Made by a program: the position numbers and the translations under genes. From assembly GCA_023898705.1 (NCBI GenBank), contig CP060235.1, positions 248,001 through 312,000 on the forward strand: a stretch of DNA of 64,000 nucleotides, written 5' to 3'. Under the pieces are notes generated by a model. The model did not search any database and was not told where the DNA came from. It saw only the letters and a program-made list of their open reading frames with translations. Shown piece by piece: positions 1-8,611 of this stretch. Origin of the DNA: Alphaproteobacteria bacterium (lineage in GTDB: Bacteria > Pseudomonadota > Alphaproteobacteria > CAJXXZ01 > 1604HC). Each line of letters opens with the position of its first letter. The stretch's first letter is position 1.

Positions 1-2700
1 ATTTCTGAAAGTAATTTAATTTGCTTCTTTAATGACTTATTTGTAAAAAAGATTTTAAAGGAAAAAGGCCTTACCATACCATTATCATCAAATATATTTA
101 ATAATTCCAGGAAAGTTCGTTTGATACAATATTTGGTTCTCGTGGTCATGTGCGGTGGCGTAATTAATTTGGGTTATCACTACTTAACTATTAAGAATGT
201 CTCTTCATCGATGACAGCTGAATTATCTAAAATTAGGGTAGCTGTCTACAACGCAAAGCTTTTGTATGATGGCGTATATGATGAATTGGACCATAAAATA
301 TTTGAAACACAAGCCTTAGCATTGATAAACGCAATCAAGAATATAAAACCTAATTCTCAACTACTTTATTACTCTCTTCCTCCTTCTTGGTTTTCTGGAG
401 CGCGTTACGATGTGAAATTATTATTGGCTCATGCGTATGATTTCGTTATATTTAAGTTTATAAAAAATAAGATCAAATCTGATGTTGATGTGTTGTTAAC
501 TTCAAATGTAGGTGAATGCAGAACAGATAATTTTGTCAGTGTTGTTAATTCTCAAAAATTTTGTCAATTAAGGCATTACATAGAAGAAATTACTAAGTTA
601 GAACAGGTACAATTGCAATTGAATAGAGTCTCGTACCTATATAATATTTATGATTTGAATTTGATTACAGAAAAATTATTTAATATGTCAATTACTGATT
701 TGTTGTTGCAGAATAAACATGTATTCCAAGATATTATGAAATTATCTGATGTTCATGTTCAAAGCTTAGATATACATAAGACGCAAGTGATTCGAAAAGT
801 TGAAGATTTATTTGCCCAATTTGTGAATCACGCTCTTGTGTATGACAATATCATTCCATACATATCATATATAGAGAAAGCCTTACTATTATTAGAAAAA
901 GGAGAATATCAAAATGTGGAAGTGTTATCAGGATACATAAATCAATTAGCTACTTTTGTGCATAGTAATGAAATTAATTGGTTTTTTAATGATCCACATT
1001 CTTTAGGTGAAAAATTGAATGAACTGTTGTATAGAGTGCAAGACAGCTATATTTTGGGAACAAATATGGCTAGATATATGAAACAGGAAATTGAGAAGAA
1101 AGTTCATTATTTAAGACAAAAATTGATTACTCATAGTTTGCCTATTTTGGGAGTGATATTTGCCAAGACAGGCTCAGGATCAATCATTTTTTCGTCTTCA
1201 TTTAATGAGTTTCAGGGGATAATTAACTTCTTATACAGTAAGGATTTTATGAAAGATCTAGGATACAGCGAATCGGATAAATTAAGCTCCGAATTGTTAA
1301 AGTGGGATGTTACAAAATTGGCTAATGCGATGAATATTATAAAGTCATTTAATCAATTTAATGATGATATGGTACTGTATAAAGATCAAAAAACAAAGAA
1401 GATGCTTACTAATATAGCCTCAATTAGTGTGGTAAAACAGGTTACATCACTGGTGATCGATAGCCAGACTGATTTAACAGATTTAGTCTCAGAAGAGCAA
1501 GTCTTATTGGATGTATCAACCAATTTTTATAATGCAACATTAAATTTAATAAATATTTTGAACTTTTTGAAAGTTGCTAATTATAATTTTTTCACAGAAT
1601 TAAAGGATGTAATATTAAAGCAAATTATGTCCTATTTATCCAAATTGGACCTTATTTTGAACGAAAGACAATTATACGATATTGCTCATTCAGCTTTTTT
1701 TATTGGTAAAAGTAACAATATAGATAAGGAAGGGCTTAAAATTTACATCAACAGGCAAAGAGAGCAAATATTTTATTTGGTTGGCATTGCTAAGCCTTTT
1801 ATTGAGTTTTTGAATAAAATTGAACATATGGATAAAAGTATGACCAACAAAACTTATATTAAGTGGAAAAAGATAGTGTCTAACACTAAAAAATATGAAG
1901 AAGGAAAAGAGAATAGTTTGCAATTGTTGGAAAAACTTATAGAAGATTTAACAGTTGCTAAAAATGTAGAGTGCTTTAGTAAATCAAATGAGGTTGATGT
2001 CAATGACTATTTTGAGAACATAACAAACAAGGTAATGAATGTAATTCATGAAAAATTATGTCGTGAACAATATACGAATCTCAGAAATAATTATAAAAGT
2101 TTTATGGACTATTTTGATCAGTATATCAAAAATAAGTTCCCATTTAATAAGCATTCAACTATTGATATAAGTATTGTAGAGGCCAAAAAAATGGTAGCGT
2201 TATGGAAAAAGATTAATTTGAATGAACAGGCTGTAAAGGTTATAGAAAAGCATAACGATATAACTTTTCTACATTTTATCAAAAAAATGAATAAACTTAT
2301 GCCATGGATTGAAGCTATGTATGATGATTCGAAATCTATATCAGCTGTCATTACAATGCGTACGAATAGAGATAAGGAACATTTGGCTGATCATTTGTCT
2401 GTATGCCAGCTTCAGGTAGGAGATCAAATTATAAGTCAGAATGAGTCAAAGGAAGTTAAAATTGGAGATACTAAATTAAGGTTAACTTTAAACCTTTCAA
2501 AAGAAACTCCATATCATTTCCACGATGGTAAAACTTATGAGTTTAATGCAAGCGGTTTCTTCAATGTCATGAGATTATACAATAAATTTCAAGTCTCAGA
2601 TGATAAATTAAAGATAATTGTACCAGTTTGTAAGGGTAATTTAATAGTTTGGGCCGATATTATTTTTAGTGGAAATATTCTAAAGAGCGATTGTATTTAG
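1..2700 (+). CDS. tssM: T6SS membrane complex protein TssM (IcmF/VasK), 5' end outside the window
   Basis: TssM is the inner-membrane protein whose long periplasmic part joins TssL and TssJ in the type VI secretion membrane complex. The frame is open from base 1 with no start, so the gene is cut by the window edge; about 899 codons are visible, against roughly 1,100-1,200 in the family. The first residues (FFNDLFVKKILKEKGL) match the FFL-DLF-x-VIFxExGLA segment that precedes the last transmembrane helix in IcmF proteins. A hydrophobic helix (IQYLVLVVMCGGVINLGYHYL region, codons about 42-62) follows, and then a long alpha-helical region. The C-terminus contains FHDGKTYEFNASGFFNVMRLY, resembling the VasK end domain. 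The N-terminal cytoplasmic part is not visible. A TssA-like gene follows 73 nt downstream, which supports the call. Sequence is very divergent, but order and topology fit. Confidence 0.85.
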   Translation: MSESNLICFFNDLFVKKILKEKGLTIPLSSNIFNNSRKVRLIQYLVLVVMCGGVINLGYHYLTIKNVSSSMTAELSKIRVAVYNAKLLYDGVYDELDHKIFETQALALINAIKNIKPNSQLLYYSLPPSWFSGARYDVKLLLAHAYDFVIFKFIKNKIKSDVDVLLTSNVGECRTDNFVSVVNSQKFCQLRHYIEEITKLEQVQLQLNRVSYLYNIYDLNLITEKLFNMSITDLLLQNKHVFQDIMKLSDVHVQSLDIHKTQVIRKVEDLFAQFVNHALVYDNIIPYISYIEKALLLLEKGEYQNVEVLSGYINQLATFVHSNEINWFFNDPHSLGEKLNELLYRVQDSYILGTNMARYMKQEIEKKVHYLRQKLITHSLPILGVIFAKTGSGSIIFSSSFNEFQGIINFLYSKDFMKDLGYSESDKLSSELLKWDVTKLANAMNIIKSFNQFNDDMVLYKDQKTKKMLTNIASISVVKQVTSLVIDSQTDLTDLVSEEQVLLDVSTNFYNATLNLINILNFLKVANYNFFTELKDVILKQIMSYLSKLDLILNERQLYDIAHSAFFIGKSNNIDKEGLKIYINRQREQIFYLVGIAKPFIEFLNKIEHMDKSMTNKTYIKWKKIVSNTKKYEEGKENSLQLLEKLIEDLTVAKNVECFSKSNEVDVNDYFENITNKVMNVIHEKLCREQYTNLRNNYKSFMDYFDQYIKNKFPFNKHSTIDISIVEAKKMVALWKKINLNEQAVKVIEKHNDITFLHFIKKMNKLMPWIEAMYDDSKSISAVITMRTNRDKEHLADHLSVCQLQVGDQIISQNESKEVKIGDTKLRLTLNLSKETPYHFHDGKTYEFNASGFFNVMRLYNKFQVSDDKLKIIVPVCKGNLIVWADIIFSGNILKSDCI

Positions 2701-2773
2701 GAATTGAGTATAGGGTAACTTATAACTTAACTATCTTAAAAAATGTATAGTGGAATTGAAGGAGTGTGTGAGT

Positions 2774-3607
2774 ATGTACCAAATGAGTGACGCCTATAAA
2801 GTGATTGACAATCCGATAGATGATATTAACTATACTAACGCTTTTTTACAGTTAGAAACTATTATGAATTCTCCTAATGACACATTACCCAAGGGAATTT
2901 GGAGTACTTCCAAAGTGCAAGATTATCAAAGTGCTGAACAAGATTGTTTAGAAATTTTATCCACGCAAAAGAAAGATATACAAATTGCAGTTTGGTTAGT
3001 ACAAATAGAATTTTGGTTGAAGAAAGACATAGTTCAAGCTATCAAAATTTTAGACTACGTGTTTGAGAATTATTATGACTCAAATGAGTTGGCATTTATT
3101 AAAAAATCTTTTATTAATTTGAATAAATTTCTGAATATCACTCTGCCAAAGAGTATTATTGTCTCAGGTAATCAAAAAGATGGATATACTTTTTTGGCTG
3201 AACAAAATAGAGTTACTTCAATTGATGCAAATGTTAAAAGTGATCAGGATTTGTGGATTAACTTGCTACATACTTTATTGTTAAAAGTTCAAGCCAAAAT
3301 TGGTGAAAATTTATCTTGTATTGCAATACTTGAAAAGTACAAGTTATTACATTCTGTTAATGAGAAAAGTGATTATGATGATATGGTTGAAAACAGTAAC
3401 ATACAATCTTCACAGTTGGTTAATATTAAATCTCGGCATGAAGCGTACTTAATTATTAATGAAGTGATGAAATATTTGCAAAAATATGATCAGCATAGTG
3501 CTACTCCATATTTGTTGAAAAAAGCTTGCGAATGGGAGAATAAATCATTTGTAGATATTCTCAATGAATTTAATGATCCCATAATAATGAAAAAGATATT
3601 TTCTTAA
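2774..3607 (+). CDS. tssA: TssA-like T6SS protein (ImpA N-terminal domain)
   Basis: TssA proteins cap the T6SS baseplate and sheath during assembly. Residues about 38-105 (KGIWSTSKVQDYQSAEQDCLEIL, then DIQIAVWLVQIEFWLKK) resemble the ImpA_N domain, where a W-x-x-V-x-x-x-(A/S)xxxL segment is followed by DLRVAVWLTEALL. The rest is helical with no other motif I recognise. An upstream GTG at 2750 is in frame, but AAGGAG at 2759-2764 sits 9 nt before the ATG at 2774, so I start there (277 aa). The gene follows tssM on the same strand. C-terminal TssA subtypes differ, and I cannot assign one. Confidence 0.75.
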   Translation: MYQMSDAYKVIDNPIDDINYTNAFLQLETIMNSPNDTLPKGIWSTSKVQDYQSAEQDCLEILSTQKKDIQIAVWLVQIEFWLKKDIVQAIKILDYVFENYYDSNELAFIKKSFINLNKFLNITLPKSIIVSGNQKDGYTFLAEQNRVTSIDANVKSDQDLWINLLHTLLLKVQAKIGENLSCIAILEKYKLLHSVNEKSDYDDMVENSNIQSSQLVNIKSRHEAYLIINEVMKYLQKYDQHSATPYLLKKACEWENKSFVDILNEFNDPIIMKKIFS

Positions 3608-3663
3608 AACCATAAAAGCTGAGAATTTTTATCATGTGAACATTTTTCAGATATCTCATTCTA

Positions 3664-4122
3664 TTATTTGGGACATACGCAATTTTGATGCTTTGAAGCA
3701 GAGCAACGAGCTATGACATCAACTGTGTCATGTAAAACATGCCCATTATGTCCCTTAGTCCAATCAAATTGTAGTTTTAGATTTGGAATTTGCTTGTCCA
3801 ATATAGTCCATAAATCTTTGTTTTTGACAGGTTTCTTAGCACTTGTCAGCCAATTATTTTTCTTCCAAGTATGTATCCACGTTTGGATGCCTTTCAGTAC
3901 ATATTGACTATCCATGGTCACTACTAGCTCTTGATCTATATTTAATTCGTTAAACCCAGCTAATCCATTAATTAGTGACTGAAGTTCCATTCTGTTATTG
4001 GTTGTACAAACATCAAATCCAGATTTTACTATTTTCACATCTCCATCTGTCAATATAAAAGCCCATCCACCCATTCCCGGGTTTCCAATGCATGAACCAT
4101 CAGCAATCAATTGCCAACTCAT
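3664..4122 (-). CDS. rnhA: Ribonuclease HI
   Basis: RNase HI cuts the RNA strand of RNA-DNA hybrids, removing R-loops and Okazaki primers. The 152-aa length is typical. The metal-binding carboxylates are visible: D8 in ADGSCIGNPG, E46 in NNRMELQSL, D71 in TMDSQYVLKG and D135 in the last helix, with the catalytic loop histidine in KGHNGH (H125). Its start ATG overlaps the stop of the upstream YraN-like gene by 4 nt (ATGA), so the two are probably translated together. It converges on the tssA-like gene. Confidence 0.95.
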   Translation of the reverse strand: MSWQLIADGSCIGNPGMGGWAFILTDGDVKIVKSGFDVCTTNNRMELQSLINGLAGFNELNIDQELVVTMDSQYVLKGIQTWIHTWKKNNWLTSAKKPVKNKDLWTILDKQIPNLKLQFDWTKGHNGHVLHDTVDVIARCSASKHQNCVCPK

Positions 4123-4445
4123 AAATACTTAACCATGAATTTATTATGCCAAAAAATGTATTTTATTTGTATTGTACAGTGTGCAAATTTTGGATTGGTT
4201 TTTATCCACCAATAATAGGTTCTTGTTAATCTTGTTTCTAGTTTTTTATTAATGATTGCATAGGCATCATCTAGCTTTTTTCTAAATTTAACTTCATGTA
4301 CAAAAATCACATTTCTTCTGTAAGAAATGATGTCTATCTCTCCAACAGGTGTTTTATATCTCCATGCAAGAATTTTATGACCCTTAAAAAATAGACATAT
4401 GATGGATAAGAATTCATAAAATAACCCTTTGATGTAGGAAGTCAT
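4119..4445 (-). CDS. YraN/UPF0102 family endonuclease-like protein
   Basis: A member of the UPF0102 (YraN) family, a small restriction-endonuclease-like fold whose biological role is not settled. The signature is clear: a Trp-rich strand (ILAWRYKTPVGEIDIISYRR) followed by VIFVHEVKFRK, equal to the GEIDLIA...FVEVK(T/F)R motif that supplies the nuclease-like D, E and K residues. At 108 aa it is slightly shorter than most members (about 120). The N-terminal segment is unusually hydrophobic (LFYEFLSIICLFFKG). It overlaps rnhA by 4 nt. Confidence 0.85.
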   Translation of the reverse strand: MTSYIKGLFYEFLSIICLFFKGHKILAWRYKTPVGEIDIISYRRNVIFVHEVKFRKKLDDAYAIINKKLETRLTRTYYWWIKTNPKFAHCTIQIKYIFWHNKFMVKYL

Positions 4446-4515
4446 AGTAAAATCATAATCCTCTGCGATAAAAAATTATAGAGATATTTTCATAACTCAA
4501 AGCTTTTTATAGATC

Positions 4516-5013
4516 TTAATCTTTGCTTGTAGCCATGAAGGAAGATTCTGCTACTTTTTGATTATTTACGTAACACTCCCCATAAAATTGAAAAATGGGT
4601 GTCTTCATGAGAGTCTTAACTATAATAATCTTGACTAAATCATTAGGAATTACAGGTTTCCTAAATTTTGCCTGTTCGATCTTCATAAATGCAACGCCAC
4701 CAGGTACTTTTTGATTTTGTGCCTTGTTAGAATAAGCAACACAAAACGCAGCTAATTGGGCCATTGCTTCTACCAAAATGACTCCTGGTACAACCTTAAA
4801 ATTCGGGAAGTGGCCACGAAAAAAGTCCTCGTGACCGAATTTTCTATACCCAACTGCACCATTAAATACATCAACCAAATCGACACAATCCAAGAATAAG
4901 AAAGGATCCCTATGTGGTATCAAATCTTCAATTACATCCTTATCTAAAGGACAGTCATTATGTTTAGTGAAAGTGAATTGGTCTAAATTAGTGTAACCAC
5001 TACTCATCTGCAT
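4516..5013 (-). CDS. fabZ: 3-hydroxyacyl-ACP dehydratase FabZ
   Basis: FabZ dehydrates 3-hydroxyacyl-ACP in type II fatty-acid synthesis. Landmarks are IPHRDPFLFLD near residue 32 and the active-site stretch RGHFPNFKVVPGVILVEAMAQ, carrying the catalytic His in HFPxxxxxPGV and the Glu in EAMAQ. Its 165 aa are near the usual 145-160. Two ATGs (5013 and 5007) lie over the end of the upstream skp gene, so the reading frames overlap by 8-14 nt. Skp next to FabZ is the usual proteobacterial order of the bamA-skp-lpxD-fabZ-lpxA locus; bamA, lpxD and lpxA are not here. Confidence 0.95.
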   Translation of the reverse strand: MQMSSGYTNLDQFTFTKHNDCPLDKDVIEDLIPHRDPFLFLDCVDLVDVFNGAVGYRKFGHEDFFRGHFPNFKVVPGVILVEAMAQLAAFCVAYSNKAQNQKVPGGVAFMKIEQAKFRKPVIPNDLVKIIIVKTLMKTPIFQFYGECYVNNQKVAESSFMATSKD

Positions 5014-5659
5014 TCATTTCAGTAATGATTGCATCAGTTACATCATCAACAATCGATTCATCATAAGCAATGACAGCTATACCTAACGGCAATATCATAA
5101 CATATCCCTTTTGCTTCAGTATACTTTTAGCTTTTTCTTGTAACTTATCTCTGATCTGTCTGATTGTTGATTCTCCTATAGACTTAAGCTCATTTTCTTT
5201 TATGTTAACTTCTTTGTTAAATGCTCCTACTTTGTTAGCAAGATCATTTAGTTTTTTCTTTAGTGAGACAAGCTCAGCCTCTACAGATTTAATCTTAGCT
5301 TCAATCTCATTACGTTCAGCAACACTAGCTACCTTTGCCTTTTTACTTTTCAAGCTCTCTAATTGGTCTTCTTTGTTTGCTATTTTTTCATTGAGGTCTG
5401 ACAAATCAGCATCTAACTTTTTACCTTTTGTTTCCCACTCAGCTTTATATTCTGAAGCCATTCTTTCAAGCTTTTTATTTGCATTTCGGTATAATTTCGA
5501 TGCTTCTATAATTTTTTCAAAATCTAATACTGCGTACGCGCCCTTTTTGCTTTTTTCACTGACGACATGGCTAACATTTGTCTTTATTTCTTTATCTGCG
5601 TTTAAAGCACTAAAAGTAACTAGCAAACAGCAAGATACAAACAAGTTTTTCAAGATCAT
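5000..5659 (-). CDS. skp: Skp/OmpH-like periplasmic chaperone
   Basis: Skp-type chaperones hold unfolded outer-membrane proteins in the periplasm. The protein has an N-terminal signal peptide (MILKNLFVSCCLLVTFSALNA), then AYAVLDFEKIIEASK, the conserved beta strand plus V-D-xx-K/I region, and a long charged coiled coil (about residues 60-165). It ends in a short beta segment (GYVMILPLGIAVIAYDES). At 219 aa it is longer than E. coli Skp (161), mainly in the coiled coil. An upstream TTG at 5665 is in frame but lies directly against AAAGGAAGG (5666-5674), so the ATG at 5659 is the better start. It precedes fabZ with overlapping ends. Confidence 0.85.
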   Translation of the reverse strand: MILKNLFVSCCLLVTFSALNADKEIKTNVSHVVSEKSKKGAYAVLDFEKIIEASKLYRNANKKLERMASEYKAEWETKGKKLDADLSDLNEKIANKEDQLESLKSKKAKVASVAERNEIEAKIKSVEAELVSLKKKLNDLANKVGAFNKEVNIKENELKSIGESTIRQIRDKLQEKAKSILKQKGYVMILPLGIAVIAYDESIVDDVTDAIITEMNADE

Positions 5660-5741
5660 TGACAACCTTCCTTTATAAAGAGACTAATGTAAACTTTCTC
5701 AAATTGAAATACTTTTCAGTAAGAAATTAAAATAATTTTGC

Positions 5742-6350
5742 ATGGATAAATGTGATTTTTATGATAAACTTTTGTTTATGAAACCTCAATTAATATTGTG
5801 GGATTGGTTAGGTACTATAGAGATTCCTAATAATGCTAAATTTTATGTGCGTAACAAGTTGATGAGAAAGTATTTAAATGTGCATTTTGAAGCTAATCAA
5901 GAGGAAGAATTTAAAAAGTATTGGAGACAGATCTCTAGTGCTTCTCAAACGGCTATAAATGCTCAGTCTATAAACGAAATAGAAAAATCTGGACCGTGGA
6001 TCGCTCCATACGCTATTGCGTTAATGAAATATTTTAAGCAGCATTGTATTCCACAGTGTGTCGTAAGCAATGGCAGTAGCCAGGAGATTATTCGTAAATT
6101 ACAAGATATGAAATTAGATTATTTTGATGAAATTATAGGATCTGATAAGCAATTTAGACCTAAACCAAATCCTAATTCAGTTTTGCATTTAGCTAAAAAA
6201 TACAAAATTATAGAAACAGATAGGATTTGGATTATAGGTGATTCAGATCAGGATATGGAATTTGCTATGCATGCGAGAGCTAAAGGTATTAAAGTGGATG
6301 GTGGATTAGAAACTGTATGGAGTGTCATTAAGGAAACGGATTTTTCTTGA
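5742..6350 (+). CDS. HAD-superfamily hydrolase-like protein with altered motif I
   Basis: A HAD-fold protein resembling phosphoglycolate phosphatase-like enzymes. Motif II is CVVSNGSS, motif III the KPNPNS lysine region, and motif IV IGDSDQDMEFA. Motif I reads W-D-W-L-G-T, so the nucleophile Asp is present but the usual second Asp (DxD, general acid/base) is Leu. True phosphatase activity is therefore doubtful. The ATG at 5778 (MKPQLILWDW) is an equally likely start, since motif I normally lies within about 10 residues of the N-terminus and neither ATG has a clear ribosome-binding site. It stands alone between skp (divergent) and the ferredoxin gene. Confidence 0.8.
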   Translation: MDKCDFYDKLLFMKPQLILWDWLGTIEIPNNAKFYVRNKLMRKYLNVHFEANQEEEFKKYWRQISSASQTAINAQSINEIEKSGPWIAPYAIALMKYFKQHCIPQCVVSNGSSQEIIRKLQDMKLDYFDEIIGSDKQFRPKPNPNSVLHLAKKYKIIETDRIWIIGDSDQDMEFAMHARAKGIKVDGGLETVWSVIKETDFS

Positions 6351-6535
6351 TTTAGATTATTAAATCAAGTTTTATATCACATTTTCTGAAGTGCTGTTTT
6401 TTATTTTCCAAACCATCACTTTTTAATAAATGTTTTTTGACGATTTAGCATTGTTGTTTTGTTTTTTCTTATAGTGATTTTATTTAATCTTAATCGCGTT
6501 AGACTTTTAATAGTATCTGAGATATTATTTCATAT

Positions 6536-6871
6536 ATGAATGATGATAGTAAGGTGAAAGTTACATTTGTGTTTCCTGATGAAAGTGAACAAGAGTGTGA
6601 GGCAGATATTGGAGATACTCTTTTGCATGTAATTAGAAATAACGATATACCTATACCTTGCTCGTGTGGAGGGGCTCTTTCTTGCTCAACATGTCATGTA
6701 ATTTTAGATAAAAGTACTTTTGACTTACTTGAATCTAAAGGAGATATTGCTACGGATGATGAAGAAGATTTATTGGATTTTGCTTCTGGGCGTAGAGATA
6801 CTTCTCGATTAGGATGTCAAGTCAAAATTTCTCCCGATATGCAAAAGGTAAAAGTAATTATCCCAAAGTAG
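6536..6871 (+). CDS. fdx: Adrenodoxin-type 2Fe-2S ferredoxin
   Basis: A small electron carrier, probably serving iron-sulfur cluster assembly or heme biosynthesis as in other alphaproteobacteria. The four cluster cysteines are visible as C44-x5-C50-x2-C53 (CGGALSCSTCHV) and C95 (RLGCQV), with one extra Cys at 42. The 111-aa length and acidic helix (DDEEDLLDFASGRRDTSRL) fit the ISC-type family. The isc genes are not adjacent; gpsA follows within 10 nt, an unusual neighbour. A possible reductase partner is encoded at 49742-50749. Confidence 0.93.
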   Translation: MNDDSKVKVTFVFPDESEQECEADIGDTLLHVIRNNDIPIPCSCGGALSCSTCHVILDKSTFDLLESKGDIATDDEEDLLDFASGRRDTSRLGCQVKISPDMQKVKVIIPK

Positions 6872-6880
6872 GAATTGGTT

Positions 6881-7687
6881 GTGTCTTCTAAATTTAAGAT
6901 AATTGGCAACGGAGCTTTTGGTCGAGCCTTAAGTTATTCTTTATTGAAGCATGGTTGTCTTATTGATGAGGTTGATTACAGGTATATTATTCCAGCTGTT
7001 CCATCTTATGCGGTTGTTGATGTTTTAAGTGATTATTGTTTAGATGGTCGTACTGTTATTTTTGTTTCTAAAGGGCTTATGAGCGATGGTAGGTTACTAG
7101 GAGAGTGGGCAAATGAGAATAATATTGATTGGGCAGTGTTAGCTGGTCCGCATTTTGCCAGTGAAATCATACAAGGTTTGGATACTTTTTCAGTCTGTGG
7201 GTATGAGAAAGAAATAAAAGAATTGAAAAATGTTAAAAACCTGAACATTACCTTTTTGAAGGATAAGTTAGCAATACAGTTGCTTGGAGTTTTGAAAAAT
7301 ATCTACGCATATTTTTTTGGAATTTTACATGCTCTTAATGTGGGAAAAAATTTTACATCAGCATTTTTTTTGATGATTATACAAGAAATTATGAATATAT
7401 TTAGTGATTTAAGATTTGAGCGTGATACAATTTTTAGTCATGCTGGTTTGTCAGATTTGTTTCTTACTTGTACAAGCTATGAATCAAGAAATTTTCAATC
7501 GGGTTGTAATTTGATTCAGGATAAGGAAGATATTGCTTTAGTTGAGTCAAAGCATTCTATTGTGTTATTTGAAGGGAGAACGAATGGGAAATATCCAATT
7601 TGTCATTTTTTGTATCAGGTATCTCAAAATTTATCCAAAGATATAAAAAGTAGCTTATATAATTTAGCTGGTAAGTTAAATGTTTAG
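6881..7687 (+). CDS. gpsA: Glycerol-3-phosphate dehydrogenase [NAD(P)+], divergent
   Basis: GpsA reduces dihydroxyacetone phosphate to sn-glycerol-3-phosphate for phospholipid synthesis. Seen: an N-terminal Rossmann motif (IIGNGAFGRAL), FVSKGLM, LAGPHFASEI and the catalytic-Lys region LLGVLKNIYAY. The C-terminus has HAGLSDLFLTCTSYESRNFQSG, matching the GLAGLGDLxxTCxSxxSRNxxxG signature. At 268 aa it is about 60 residues shorter than typical, and the usual TRGLxE segment reads LMIIQEI, so the enzyme is strongly derived. An in-frame TTG at 6875 abuts the AGGA at 6870-6873; GTG 6881 has better spacing and was chosen. Confidence 0.85.
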   Translation: MSSKFKIIGNGAFGRALSYSLLKHGCLIDEVDYRYIIPAVPSYAVVDVLSDYCLDGRTVIFVSKGLMSDGRLLGEWANENNIDWAVLAGPHFASEIIQGLDTFSVCGYEKEIKELKNVKNLNITFLKDKLAIQLLGVLKNIYAYFFGILHALNVGKNFTSAFFLMIIQEIMNIFSDLRFERDTIFSHAGLSDLFLTCTSYESRNFQSGCNLIQDKEDIALVESKHSIVLFEGRTNGKYPICHFLYQVSQNLSKDIKSSLYNLAGKLNV

Positions 7688-7774
7688 CATGGATTACAAC
7701 AATGAGATTTCTAATTGTAGCCTAAAAAACAAAAGAAATTGAAATGCGTATTAATCATTTAGCAAGGCATTGCC

Positions 7775-8152
7775 ATGTACAGTATGGTTATGAAACCAGC
7801 ACTTTTTGAGAGAATAAGCACAAATCCTAAGCATACGTATGCAAATATCCAAGAACTGTACGAATCAATAAGATATGAGGTTGGGTGTATAATAGATAAG
7901 CAATCTATAATGTATGATGGTGTGAGGTTGTACGATATCATGCCAAATTCCGAATATGATAGAGAGAAATTTCGGACAATGATATCAAAAATTAGAGATG
8001 CTATATTGCATTATGAGCCCAGGTTGTTATTTCCTAAGATTTCTGTTAGTAAGGTTACTCAGTCTAGTATACAATTTAGTATCAGCGGCAAAGTACAATT
8101 CTATGACGAGATATATCCTATTGTGTTGTTAAACTCAAAATATATCATATAG
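7775..8152 (+). CDS. tssE: T6SS baseplate protein TssE (gp25-like)
   Basis: TssE is the gp25-like wedge component that starts sheath polymerisation in the T6SS baseplate. Motifs: PALFERI at the N-terminus (compare the (S/R)LLERL start of the family), SIRYEVGCIIDKQ, and ISKIRDAILHYEPRLLFPKISV. The last contains the conserved E-P-R-L of the GPW/gp25 family. The 125-aa length is typical. AAGG at 7763-7766 lies 8 nt before the chosen ATG. It is separated from tssM/tssA by eight housekeeping-type genes, so the T6SS locus is broken up. Confidence 0.8.
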   Translation: MYSMVMKPALFERISTNPKHTYANIQELYESIRYEVGCIIDKQSIMYDGVRLYDIMPNSEYDREKFRTMISKIRDAILHYEPRLLFPKISVSKVTQSSIQFSISGKVQFYDEIYPIVLLNSKYII

Positions 8153-8218
8153 TGAAATTTTCCTTATTAGACACAGAATATCAGAGATAAGTACAGTTTT
8201 GTTACGATAATATTAAAT

Positions 8219-8515
8219 TTATTTTAGAGCAATTTTGATTTTAATTGATTTAACTACATGATTCCCAAGCAACTTATTAATTTCACTTTTAATTTTTGGG
8301 ACGTAATGCTGTAATGAAAAAATATTCGACGTAGGTGGGCATGATAAAAACAGGGTGCTTGTTTGTAAACAGTACTTGATTGGGGTGAGCTGAGAAGTGT
8401 TCTCGACTTTGTTCCATATATTTATAATTTGATATAAACTGCTATCTTTGATTATTGGTTTAAGAATTTTTTTTACATATAGCCCTATGGGTTTAGAATA
8501 ATCTTTACGTTGCAT
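8219..8515 (-). CDS. dciA: DciA-like (DUF721) DnaB helicase loader
   Basis: DUF721/DciA proteins load or operate the replicative helicase DnaB in bacteria lacking DnaC/DnaI. The C-terminal half shows the family pattern: W-x-x-V, then QTSTLFLSCPPTSNIFSLQHYVPKIKSEINKLLG, equal to L-x-V-x-x-x-S-x-W-x-x-x-L-x-x-x-x-x-x-(I/L)N-x-x-(L/F)G, and finally VVKSIKIKIA. At 98 aa it is short. A dnaB gene lies at 60575-61975 in the same window, and no dnaC-like gene was seen. The family is weakly conserved, so confidence is moderate. Confidence 0.65.
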   Translation of the reverse strand: MQRKDYSKPIGLYVKKILKPIIKDSSLYQIINIWNKVENTSQLTPIKYCLQTSTLFLSCPPTSNIFSLQHYVPKIKSEINKLLGNHVVKSIKIKIALK

Positions 8516-8611
8516 AAACTTTAAATTAGTTTAACACAAAGTTTCTAAAAATTGAGATAGAGTTGCAATACCATAATTGTTTTATTAAATTGTATGAGCT
8601 TATAATTGGCT

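Noticed and set aside
5070..5678. Long plus-strand frame opposite skp
   Set aside because: Antisense of a Lys/Glu-rich coiled coil gives an artificial Ser/Phe/Leu-rich frame; skp on the minus strand has a signal peptide and ribosome site.
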